Positions 1-5,723 of a DNA stretch of 20,127 nucleotides are shown here, in pieces. The notes beneath the pieces were generated by a model. It searched no databases and was not told the origin of the DNA. It saw nothing but the letters and a program-made list of their open reading frames with translations. Each line of letters starts with the position of its first letter. Position 1 is the first letter of the stretch. Made by a program: the position numbers and the translations under genes. Source of the DNA: a virus. Location: positions 1 to 20,127 of the IMG/VR virus record IMGVR_UViG_3300032236_000752; one strand, given 5' to 3'.

Positions 1-1535
1 ACAACAGTGATAGCACATCTACCAACCAAAATACTTTATCTGAAATATCCAATTTACAAAAAGAAGTTAATCAGATTTCTAGTGAACTTAACAACAACAG
101 TGATAGCACATCTACCAACCAAAATACTTTATCTGAAATATCCAATTTACAAAAAGAAGTTAATCAGATTTCTAGTGAACTTAACAACAACAGTGAAACT
201 TCTAGTACCAATTCAAATGTTACGGTATTAGGTAAAGAGAAACGTACAAAACAAACTGCATCTAAAGTATCAACCACTTCTACTCCAAAAACCGAAATGG
301 GTTGGTTGGAAAAGATTTATAATTTACTTGATAGTAAATTCAAATCAGAACAAAAGCAAAAAGATTTAGAAACCAAACAAAAAGAAATACAAGCGAGTGA
401 ATCTGAAGCTGCTAGAGAAGAATCAAAATTACAAGAAGTAAACAAAGAACAGAAGCAAGTTAAAGAAAAATCTAAAGAAGAAACTGGCGAAGACAAACCT
501 AGTTCTATAATGAGCAAGTTGAAAGACTCATTTATGAATTTCAAAAAAGGCGGTGGTCTATCAAAAGGTGCTGCGGCGGGAGAAGGTGCAGCTGCTGCCG
601 GTTCTGGTTTAGCTGAAGGTGCCGCTCTTGCTGGTGGTGCCGTAGGTGGTGCCGCTCTTGCCGGTGGTGCAGCTGAAGGTGCCGGATTAGCCGGTGGTGC
701 CGCGGCAGCGGGTGAAGGTTTGTTAGCAGGTGGTGCATTAGTTGCCGCGGCACCATGGTTGTTAGGTGCGGCTGCAGTTGGTGGTACTGGATATCTTGGA
801 TATAAAGCTTACAAAGGTTTATCAGGTGATGCTGCAAAATCAGTCAAAGGTTCAAACCCAAGTGGTGAAGTAGACCAAACATACTTCCAAAAATCACCAG
901 GCGAATCCGACAGTGATTACAGTAAGAGAATGACTGAATATGCTACAAAGAATAATGCTCAAATAGCGGCCGGTACTAAAGAAATGCCTAAAGGGTATGA
1001 CCCTAAGACTGGTACACAAACTGCAACTCCAAGTGCGGCTAAACCAGCAGCAACTACTCCTGCAGTCACATCATCTACATCTACATCTACAACAAACAAT
1101 ACAAGTAATAAATTGACAGCTACAAAAATGTCAAGAGAAGATTGGGAAAAAACTATTGAAAATAATACGGATTTAACTAAAGCGTCTACAACTAATAATA
1201 CATCACAAACAAATACAGCAACACCTGTAACACAGACTGCTCAGAATGTTGCAAATGATACGATTAATAATACCACATCGACAACTAATAATGCTAATTT
1301 GGCACCAGCTTCACCAAATCAAATAGCTGCACGAGCAACACATGCTACACATGAACATAAAAATTTAGTAAATGAATCAGCAACATCGTCTAATAATCCT
1401 GTTATAATAAATGCACCTAAGACAACTAATAACAATGTATCTGGTGGTTCAAAAGGTGGATTAGAATCGACACCTATCAGAGACCAAGAACCGATGATAT
1501 CACAAGTACAATATCTATCTTGTAGACCTGTATAA
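1..1535 (+). CDS. repeat-rich, probably virion-associated protein, 5' partial
   Basis: The reading frame is open from the first bases of the window, so the ATG at 297 is internal and the gene begins upstream. The visible product starts with two identical 31-residue repeats (93 bp each) with a coiled-coil pattern of Leu/Ile/Val spacing. A charged Lys/Glu/Gln helix follows (about 300-520), then a long Ala/Gly-rich hydrophobic stretch (about 560-800), a Ser/Thr/Asn-rich low-complexity region and a short C-terminal tail. I do not recognise a named family. The composition resembles phage tail or baseplate proteins, and the gene is alone on the plus strand opposite replication genes, which fits a late structural gene. 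A membrane-active role for the Ala/Gly segment is inference only. Translation ends at TAA 1533-1535, just before a terminator. Confidence 0.75.
   Translation, partial: NSDSTSTNQNTLSEISNLQKEVNQISSELNNNSDSTSTNQNTLSEISNLQKEVNQISSELNNNSETSSTNSNVTVLGKEKRTKQTASKVSTTSTPKTEMGWLEKIYNLLDSKFKSEQKQKDLETKQKEIQASESEAAREESKLQEVNKEQKQVKEKSKEETGEDKPSSIMSKLKDSFMNFKKGGGLSKGAAAGEGAAAAGSGLAEGAALAGGAVGGAALAGGAAEGAGLAGGAAAAGEGLLAGGALVAAAPWLLGAAAVGGTGYLGYKAYKGLSGDAAKSVKGSNPSGEVDQTYFQKSPGESDSDYSKRMTEYATKNNAQIAAGTKEMPKGYDPKTGTQTATPSAAKPAATTPAVTSSTSTSTTNNTSNKLTATKMSREDWEKTIENNTDLTKASTTNNTSQTNTATPVTQTAQNVANDTINNTTSTTNNANLAPASPNQIAARATHATHEHKNLVNESATSSNNPVIINAPKTTNNNVSGGSKGGLESTPIRDQEPMISQVQYLSCRPV
6..205 (+). repeat. 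93-bp in-frame tandem repeat
   Basis: Positions 6-98 and 99-191 are identical over 93 bp. The start of a third copy (192-196) then diverges. The unit encodes 31 residues, so copy number can change without breaking the frame. The array may contain more copies upstream of the window, since the first copy already begins at the window edge. Confidence 0.95.
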
Positions 1536-1537
1536 AT

Positions 1538-1567
1538 GAAAAACCCACCTTTCGGTGGGTTTCTTTT
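1538..1567. terminator. bidirectional intrinsic terminator
   Basis: A perfect 9-bp stem (AAACCCACC / GGTGGGTTT, 1541-1549 with 1554-1562) has a four-base loop. It is followed by a T-rich run on the plus strand (1560-1567) and by five T's on the minus strand (1539-1543). It lies between convergent genes ending at 1535 and 1580, so it can end transcription from both sides. On the minus strand the loop reads GAAA, a stable tetraloop. Confidence 0.9.
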
Positions 1568-1579
1568 GCGTAGAACTTA

Positions 1580-1756
1580 TTACACCGCTTCTGGTGTAAG
1601 AGTTTCTGGTTGTGCTGGTTGAGCAGCCTGAACTTGTTCAATTGCTTGATTACGAATTTTCATAATCAATTCAGCAACTTGGCCAAATTGTAACATCATC
1701 AATACACTGATAATGCCATTCACTTCTTCAAGTTTTAAATCTAATTTGATATCCAT
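1580..1756 (-). CDS. conserved small phage protein, 58 aa
   Basis: The frame runs from ATG at 1756 to TAA at 1580-1582. It has a good ribosome binding site (AGGA eight bases upstream) and starts nine bases after the gp32 stop, so it is probably expressed with gp32. The product begins MDIKLDLKLEEVNGII, a leucine/isoleucine-patterned helix, continues with a second helix and ends in a Gln/Ala/Pro-rich tail. Short proteins of this shape, with an N-terminal strand, a Glu-Val-Asn helix and an Ile-Lys-x-Gln-Ala helix, are common in T4-type and other large phages, but I know of no assigned function. Confidence 0.75.
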   Translation of the reverse strand: MDIKLDLKLEEVNGIISVLMMLQFGQVAELIMKIRNQAIEQVQAAQPAQPETLTPEAV

Positions 1757-1765
1757 ATTTTATTC

Positions 1766-2671
1766 CTAATCTTCGTTAGCTAAAGCGGCAAAGTGATCCA
1801 TAATCAAATCATCATCATCGTCTACCCAAGGTTTATCAATCGAAGGCACTTCAGCTTTTTCAACTGGAGTTACTTTCACTTCCTCGACTGTAGCAGTGCG
1901 AGGTGCCGCAGGTGTGTTAGGCAAACTACCCAATACACGAGCCAAACGGACTTTCAACTCATCATATGACTTGAAGTGTTTCTTATCCAAGAACTCTTTA
2001 AGAGAATACTCAGATTTCCACAATGCTTCAAGTTTAGCATCATCACCATTTAATGCTGGAGATGCACCTTCAAACTCAGATTTGTCATAGTTTTGGTAAC
2101 CCTCAACTTTACGAATCTTCAATTTGAAGTTAGCGCCTTCCCACAAATCAAATGGGTTGATTGGTTTTTCATCTTCAAACGCTGGATTCATTGCTTCTGT
2201 AATCTTGTCAAAGATTTTCTTGCCAAACTTAAACAACTTAACTTGACCGTTGTTTTCTGGATGTTTAGAATCCTCAACAATCAATACGTTTGAGATATAT
2301 GTCAAACGGCGTTTTTGTTTACGTGCAATTTCTTTGTTGGCTTCGATACCAGAATTCCACAATTCAGAGTTATATTCTGAAACGGGGTCTTTCTCATTAA
2401 GAGTGGTCAATGAGTTTTCGATGTACCAACCGCCTGGACCTTGGAAGCCATGTGTATACACTTTAGCCCACGGTAAACCATCATCACCATCAACTGCTGG
2501 TGCCGGTAAGAAACGAATAACAGCATAACCGTTACCTGCTTTGTCTACCTCTGGTTTCCAAAAGTTTTCATCTGAACTGTCACCTGATTGTGGTGAATTG
2601 ACTTGCTCTAGTGCCTTTGTGAGTTTTTCAAGATTTGAAGAACTGCGTTTTAAATTAGCGAAATCTACCAT
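1766..2671 (-). CDS. 32: single-stranded DNA-binding protein gp32
   Basis: This 301-residue protein is a T4 gp32 homologue and has the T4 length. It coats single-stranded DNA during phage replication, recombination and repair. The N-terminal Lys-Arg-Ser-Ser cluster (residues 8-12) corresponds to the cooperativity (LAST) motif. The core shows AGNGYAVIRFLP (about 46-57), HGF..GGWYIE (about 74-85), a FGKKIFDKI segment and WEGANFKLKIRKVEGYQNYD. The C-terminus is acidic (five consecutive Asp), as expected for binding partner proteins. The T4 zinc ligands Cys77, Cys87 and Cys90 have no counterparts; the protein contains no cysteine. The gene follows gp59 and gp33 in T4 order. The start has AAGGA upstream. 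Confidence 0.96.
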   Translation of the reverse strand: MVDFANLKRSSSNLEKLTKALEQVNSPQSGDSSDENFWKPEVDKAGNGYAVIRFLPAPAVDGDDGLPWAKVYTHGFQGPGGWYIENSLTTLNEKDPVSEYNSELWNSGIEANKEIARKQKRRLTYISNVLIVEDSKHPENNGQVKLFKFGKKIFDKITEAMNPAFEDEKPINPFDLWEGANFKLKIRKVEGYQNYDKSEFEGASPALNGDDAKLEALWKSEYSLKEFLDKKHFKSYDELKVRLARVLGSLPNTPAAPRTATVEEVKVTPVEKAEVPSIDKPWVDDDDDLIMDHFAALANED

Positions 2672-2723
2672 TTTATGTTTCCTTTTCTACTGTTATCTAC
2701 GTTAATTGTTTTATACTGCATAA

Positions 2724-3332
2724 TTATTTATGCCGCTTTATTTGATTGCTCAATATTTCTTTGAACTTTACCTTGTCAAACACAACAAAGGGTTCATACT
2801 TCTTACACCTGAATGTAAACGCCGGATACACGATATCATCCTGTATTTGTTTATCCCACACATCAAAAATCTTAGTAAAATGATTAATGATGACCACGGT
2901 CTCTGGCGCTACATTCCCATAATAAACTTCTTTTAACAATAAAGGTTCTTGTCCATCCTTTACCGTAAAAATATCATTCGGCTTTGAAACTTTATCGAAT
3001 AGATACATTATATCTTGTTCGAACTGATATGTCAAGGCCTGATTTCTCTTTTGCCAACATTTATATACATCATCACCTTCTTGTGTATTCAAATCACCAA
3101 TCCAGCACTTAGGTTTACTGAATAGATTGGCAACAAAGAAATCTTTAACATCAGTCAGGTTATACTTCCGTGAGATAGCATAGAAAACATACTTATCCCT
3201 ACGATTTAAGAAAGCATCCTTACTGATATTACATTTCCCATGGTACTTAAAGTAATCATAGGACTTAGAAGTGAAGTGTAAATGTAGGGTATGAAACAAA
3301 GCAAACGTTGCATAACCTCCATTCTCACTCAT
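2724..3332 (-). CDS. 59: helicase loader gp59
   Basis: This 202-residue protein matches T4 gp59, which loads the gp41 replicative helicase onto gp32-coated DNA at forks and recombination intermediates. The clearest similarity is the N-terminal half. A YDYFKY segment (about 25-30) aligns with the T4 segment YDVIKY, followed by RRDKY (44-48), SRKYNL and WIGDL (77-81). The usual length is about 217, so it is full size. The start overlaps the gp33 stop by four bases (ATGA), and gp32 follows downstream, the same neighbourhood as in T4. A near-perfect sigma70 promoter lies inside the coding region (3007-3035). Confidence 0.9.
   Translation of the reverse strand: MSENGGYATFALFHTLHLHFTSKSYDYFKYHGKCNISKDAFLNRRDKYVFYAISRKYNLTDVKDFFVANLFSKPKCWIGDLNTQEGDDVYKCWQKRNQALTYQFEQDIMYLFDKVSKPNDIFTVKDGQEPLLLKEVYYGNVAPETVVIINHFTKIFDVWDKQIQDDIVYPAFTFRCKKYEPFVVFDKVKFKEILSNQIKRHK
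2725..2732 (-). promoter_or_regulatory. possible T4-type late promoter for gp32
   Basis: The minus strand reads CATAAATA, matching seven of eight bases of the T4 late consensus TATAAATA. It lies at the gp59 stop, about 50 bases ahead of the gp32 ATG, leaving room for a leader with a ribosome binding site. Late transcription is expected because gp33 is encoded nearby. A short A/T motif like this is weak evidence. Confidence 0.3.
3007..3035 (-). promoter_or_regulatory. sigma70-type promoter inside gp59, reading toward gp32
   Basis: The minus strand has TTGACA (3030-3035), a 17-base spacer and TATAAT (3007-3012), a perfect consensus. It lies within the gp59 reading frame about 330 bases ahead of the gp32 start, and would give gp32 its own early transcript. 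The spacer contains the 8-base palindrome GTTCGAAC. Confidence 0.7.
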
Positions 3333-3553
3333 AACGGCAAACTAGCCCCTTCTTTTTTCAACATATTCATAACCATTGCTTCATCACGGATAATCGATTT
3401 TAATCTAGGTGATACCAGTGATGATGCTAACTCAATCTCAAAACCTGTTTCTTTACAATGTTCCACAATTGCATCTATGTGACTACACTCTAACTTTTTG
3501 GCTAATGTCTCTATCATTAGCGAGAAGTTTTTTATCTCTTCTTTCGTTGGCAT
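3329..3553 (-). CDS. 33: late-transcription co-activator gp33
   Basis: The 74-residue product matches T4 gp33 in its core. It has a helix with LECSHIDAIVEHCKE, then a segment around SPRLKSIIRDEAM that parallels the T4 segment PSGIIEKIQSEAI. gp33 bridges RNA polymerase and the gp45 sliding clamp to activate late promoters. It is shorter than T4 gp33 (112 residues) because the N-terminus is reduced. The last residues (ASLPL) are only loosely like the clamp-binding tail of T4 (LDFLL). The ATG at 3553 has AGGA six bases upstream and lies inside the preceding hydrolase gene, overlapping it by 71 bases. The position directly before gp59 strongly supports the call. Confidence 0.8.
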   Translation of the reverse strand: MPTKEEIKNFSLMIETLAKKLECSHIDAIVEHCKETGFEIELASSLVSPRLKSIIRDEAMVMNMLKKEGASLPL

Positions 3554-4103
3554 ACTTAGTCCTATAAAATTTGTGATTACCTATCACTTTAACCTGTTTG
3601 TATTTTTCTTTCCAATTTGTTTCTAAATGTTTCTCATGGAAAAATAATACATTACGGCTAAATTTATCATAAACTTTCTTTTCTGTCAATGCTATTTTAG
3701 CAACATAAACAGAATCACCCCATGCTGGAGAATCAATTAATACTTTCTTGGTACCTTCACATACCCATGAGAACTGACAGATGGTTTTCTGTAATTCTAC
3801 GCTATGTGTTTTTTGTTTCACTACACCACATGCTGACTTTGGAAATCCAGCAGCCATCATACGGTTCAATACTACTTGAGCTACGGCCTGTTTACCTTCT
3901 AAAGGTTCAGCACCTGCCTCAAAATATACATTCTTAGCTAAACAGATTAATTCTTTTTGATTAACTTTTGGTTTTACAGTAACTTGTTTCTCATTGTTTA
4001 CAACTTGTTCAGTTTGTACATTATGGGATACAATATTTGCTTTAAGCATCAGTCCTAAGAGAAAAGCAAAGACCACCCACACGATTAATGTGTCGTTCTT
4101 CAT
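3483..4103 (-). CDS. SleB-type cell wall hydrolase with N-terminal membrane anchor
   Basis: This 206-residue protein carries the Hydrolase_2/SleB fold typical of peptidoglycan hydrolases. The motif LAKNVYFEAGAEPLEGKQAV (55-74) contains the probable catalytic Glu62. It is followed by VVLNRM, CQFSWVC and a late NVLFFHE segment. Residues 5-21 form one hydrophobic helix followed by a short linker, suggesting a signal-anchor, as in endolysins exported by the host Sec system. The basic C-terminal tail (from about residue 175) overlaps the start of gp33. A role in lysis or in opening the wall is inferred from the family. A terminator hairpin lies 20 bases ahead of its ribosome binding site (AAAGGAT). 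Confidence 0.85.
   Translation of the reverse strand: MKNDTLIVWVVFAFLLGLMLKANIVSHNVQTEQVVNNEKQVTVKPKVNQKELICLAKNVYFEAGAEPLEGKQAVAQVVLNRMMAAGFPKSACGVVKQKTHSVELQKTICQFSWVCEGTKKVLIDSPAWGDSVYVAKIALTEKKVYDKFSRNVLFFHEKHLETNWKEKYKQVKVIGNHKFYRTKYANERRDKKLLANDRDISQKVRV
3661..3689 (-). promoter_or_regulatory. weak candidate promoter inside the SleB-type gene
   Basis: The minus strand has TTGACA (3684-3689), a 17-base spacer and TAAATT (3661-3666). The -35 box is perfect but the -10 box matches only four of six bases. It would serve gp33 and gp59. Confidence 0.3.
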
Positions 4104-4121
4104 TGTCTATCCTTTGGAAAA

Positions 4122-4145
4122 TGAAAAGAGGGGACCGAAGTCCCC
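4122..4145 (-). terminator. intrinsic terminator with UUCG tetraloop
   Basis: The minus strand reads GGGGAC-TTCG-GTCCCC (4130-4145), a perfect 6-bp stem closed by the very stable C(UUCG)G loop, then TCTTTTCATTTT. It follows the outer-membrane protein gene and directly precedes the ribosome binding site of the hydrolase gene. Confidence 0.85.
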
Positions 4146-4153
4146 AAGTCCTG

Positions 4154-4717
4154 TTAGAACTTGTAAGTTACGCCGCCTTGAAAGGCAGTGTACTCTGAGT
4201 CGCCTGTAGTTTTACCTAAGGCTAGATTGAATGACGTTTGAGTTGAGTATTTGTAATCAACACCAACTTTGTATGTGTTAGTTGCGTCATGTTTGTCGCT
4301 GTCAAAAGCGTTACGATAACGCCATGAACCTTTAACACTGATGTCATTAGTTAAATCATATGCAACAAATGGTTCTGCTAACCAGTAACCATATGCGTCA
4401 CCTGATGTATACTTCTCACCAATAGCTGCACGAACACCTACTTTTACGTAAGGAATTTTTTGTTCATAAGCTACGCCGCCTTCAAAGCGGTTAGATAGTT
4501 TTTGTGTGTTTTCTTCAACACGTGCCTCTTGCTTGATGTCAACTTTAACACCAGGAAGAACTTCACGGCCGACTTGTAGGTTTACACCATACTTGTCATT
4601 TGGAGCTGAATCATAATTATATTTTACAGCTTCAACTTTCAGAAAATTACGGTTATCTTCCGCTTGAGCAACGGTTGCTACTGATAGCAATGCTGCTAGT
4701 AGAATAGAATACTTCAT
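4154..4717 (-). CDS. outer-membrane beta-barrel protein
   Basis: The 187-residue product starts with a clear Sec signal peptide (residues 1-19, cleavage after AQA). The mature part alternates polar and hydrophobic residues in repeated strand pairs and ends in Tyr-Lys-Phe, the aromatic C-terminus recognised by the BAM complex. The mature length of about 168 fits an eight-stranded barrel. A phage could use such a protein to alter the surface of the infected cell, for example to exclude competing phages, but no function can be read from the sequence. The start has an excellent ribosome binding site (GAGGAGAAG). Terminator-like hairpins lie on both sides of the gene. Confidence 0.85.
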   Translation of the reverse strand: MKYSILLAALLSVATVAQAEDNRNFLKVEAVKYNYDSAPNDKYGVNLQVGREVLPGVKVDIKQEARVEENTQKLSNRFEGGVAYEQKIPYVKVGVRAAIGEKYTSGDAYGYWLAEPFVAYDLTNDISVKGSWRYRNAFDSDKHDATNTYKVGVDYKYSTQTSFNLALGKTTGDSEYTAFQGGVTYKF

Positions 4718-4737
4718 TTACTTCTCCTCTTGTTTAC

Positions 4738-4772
4738 AAAAATGGTGAGTATTCTTTTTGAAGGAACCCACC
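4738..4772 (-). terminator. intrinsic terminator ahead of the outer-membrane protein gene
   Basis: On the minus strand GGTGGGTT (4765-4772) pairs with TACTCACC (4744-4751) over seven pairs, one of them G-U. TTTTT (4738-4742) follows after one base. The loop is 13 bases. It shares the stem core and downstream leader with the terminator after the tmRNA. Confidence 0.75.
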
Positions 4773-4784
4773 TAACCTTATACT

Positions 4785-5030
4785 TTATTTCTTGCCAGTA
4801 TCACTTACAAAATCATTTAATGCTTTTGCTTTGGTAATAATTTCATCCTCTGTTGGAACTTTTGGAAGTTCAGGATAATCTGGTGCAGAATGTTTATTGT
4901 CTATGTTGAAACAACGCAATGTTTCATATTGTTGATTCACTTTGTCTTTTTTGGCATAATAATCATCCATTAATAAATCTTTTGCCATTCTTAATACTTC
5001 TAATCTTACTTCAAATGGTGTCATACTCAT
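4785..5030 (-). CDS. conserved phage hypothetical, 81 aa
   Basis: The small acidic protein begins MSMTPFEVRLEVLRMAKDLL, a long amphipathic helix, followed by a second helix (DDYYAKKDKVNQQYE) and a Pro-rich linker to a C-terminal helix. Proteins with this opening occur in T4-type marine phages as conserved hypotheticals, and I know of no function. The start has GGAG seven bases upstream. The gene lies between two terminators with no visible promoter of its own, so its expression probably depends on read-through from the tmRNA unit. Confidence 0.7.
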   Translation of the reverse strand: MSMTPFEVRLEVLRMAKDLLMDDYYAKKDKVNQQYETLRCFNIDNKHSAPDYPELPKVPTEDEIITKAKALNDFVSDTGKK

Positions 5031-5057
5031 TTTACTTCTCCTTTGTGTGTTGTGTGT

Positions 5058-5094
5058 AAAAATGGTGGGTTATTCTGTTGCTAAGAAACCCACC
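5058..5094 (-). terminator. intrinsic terminator of the tmRNA unit
   Basis: On the minus strand GGTGGGTT (5087-5094) pairs perfectly with AACCCACC (5064-5071) around a 15-base loop. TTTTT (5058-5062) follows after one base. The upper edge overlaps a smaller hairpin (ACCG/CGGT, 5092-5105), so the two cannot form together. Confidence 0.85.
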
Positions 5095-5111
5095 GAAACT
5101 CCGGTCTGCGT

Positions 5112-5144
5112 TTAAGCAGCCATTCTATATTCGCTATCGTTTGC
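5112..5144 (-). other. tmRNA proteolysis tag reading frame
   Basis: Starting at the GCA resume codon (5142-5144), ten codons encode ANDSEYRMAA, followed by TAA (5112-5114). With the alanine delivered by charged tmRNA, the tag would be AANDSEYRMAA. The opening AND and closing AA are typical of proteobacterial tags. The usual third-last Leu or Val is replaced by Met. Confidence 0.93.
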
Positions 5145-5227
5145 GTTTATATTTTGTTTTACTTTTTACGACTCTCTGTGTCGAGCGCCATTATCCTATC
5201 TCACGCTGTCGAAACCTGGTCATCCCC

Positions 5228-5280
5228 ATCATCTGAATACTGTTTGCGGCATTTCAGCCCATGCCAACTCAATACTCAGG
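5228..5280 (-). other. intervening segment of the permuted tmRNA
   Basis: This 53-base segment lies between the mature CCA end and the GGGG start of the coding piece. It folds into one extended hairpin. CTGAGTATT (5271-5279) pairs with AGTATTCAG (5233-5241) with two G-U pairs, and an inner GGCAT/ATGCC stem is formed by 5261-5265 and 5248-5252. It prolongs the acceptor stem and is expected to be removed by tRNA-processing nucleases. Confidence 0.85.
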
Positions 5281-5344
5281 TGGTGGAGATGGGCGGAATC
5301 GAACCGCCGTCCAACATGCCTTACTTTATGGTTATACGCTGTTT

Positions 5345-5662
5345 TTATTGCACTTGCACAAATACTTCTTTATAACAACTACAATTTGCATCGTAGATTG
5401 TGTCTTTTCTGTATAGTGGTTGTTGAGGTTGAACCACCACAGGTGGTTGTTGATATACTACTTGAGGTTGTGGTTGAACCACAACTGTACGAGGTTGAGA
5501 TAACTCATAACCAATTAAACCACCAATTGCTAATGGAGCAACCCATCCATAACCACCACCGCCGCCACGATAATAGTGACCACGATATCCATAACCATCA
5601 TAACCATGTGCCGAAGCACTCAATGATGTTAATAAACCTAATGCTAAGATTACTTTTTTCAT
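5345..5662 (-). CDS. exported Gly-rich small protein
   Basis: This 105-residue protein has a signal peptide (residues 1-18, cleavage after ASA) and a Gly/Tyr/His-rich segment with five consecutive Gly (33-37). A short hydrophobic glycine-zipper-like stretch (WVAPLAIGGLIGYEL) follows, then a Gln/Pro/Val-rich linker and a C-terminal Cys-Ser-Cys (94-96). Similar small periplasmic or surface proteins of unknown function are common in Gram-negative bacteria, so it is probably host-derived. It follows a consensus promoter (5689-5717) and its stop codon directly abuts the tmRNA acceptor piece. The two are therefore likely transcribed together. The start has AGAGGA upstream. Confidence 0.8.
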   Translation of the reverse strand: MKKVILALGLLTSLSASAHGYDGYGYRGHYYRGGGGGYGWVAPLAIGGLIGYELSQPRTVVVQPQPQVVYQQPPVVVQPQQPLYRKDTIYDANCSCYKEVFVQVQ

Positions 5663-5688
5663 ACTAGTTCCTCTTTAAGTATGTGGCT

Positions 5689-5717
5689 ATTATATATCAA
5701 TAACCACATATTGTCAA
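5689..5717 (-). promoter_or_regulatory. consensus sigma70 promoter for the Gly-rich protein and tmRNA
   Basis: The minus strand has TTGACA (5712-5717), a 17-base spacer and TATAAT (5689-5694). Just inside lies an inverted repeat (5681-5691 with 5699-5709, eleven-base arms, one mismatch, seven-base centre) that covers part of the -10 box and could be an operator. Confidence 0.88.
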
Positions 5718-5723
5718 GCATTA

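Larger units (their letters stand above)
5095..5344 (-). ncRNA. ssrA: circularly permuted (two-piece) tmRNA
   Basis: The tmRNA rescues stalled ribosomes and tags the unfinished protein. On the minus strand the acceptor piece comes first: T arm GGCGG-TTCGATT-CCGCC (5292-5308), acceptor strand CATCTCC (5285-5291), discriminator A and CCA (5281-5283). A 53-base intervening segment (5228-5280) follows. The coding piece then starts with GGGGATG (5221-5227), which pairs with CATCTCC over seven pairs including G3-U70, the alanine identity element. The D-like region reads ACCAGGTTTCGAC. Two helices join the pieces: 5202-5208 with 5312-5318, and 5184-5191 with 5328-5331 and 5337-5340. The tag frame (5112-5144) is ANDSEYRMAA-stop, with its stop in a CTGC/GCAG hairpin. 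Permuted genes are known from alphaproteobacteria, some cyanobacteria and some betaproteobacteria. The outer ends (5095, 5344) are estimates. Confidence 0.95.

Noticed and set aside
1-205. Repeat array as CRISPR or iteron origin
   Set aside because: Copies are identical and adjacent with no spacers, in frame and coding for a coiled coil.
541-837. Minus-strand frame opposite the Ala/Gly-rich region
   Set aside because: It is His/Leu/Gln-rich low complexity created by the repetitive coding strand, without a ribosome binding site.
297-1535. ATG at 297 as the true start of the plus-strand gene
   Set aside because: The same frame is open and repeat-encoding to the window edge, and no ribosome binding site precedes 297.
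5281-5312. A tRNA gene, since the minus strand has a T arm and CCA end
   Set aside because: No anticodon or D arm lies upstream; the matching acceptor strand is downstream in a permuted tmRNA.
5154-5375. Plus-strand frame across the tmRNA
   Set aside because: It coincides with the structured RNA and has no coding features.
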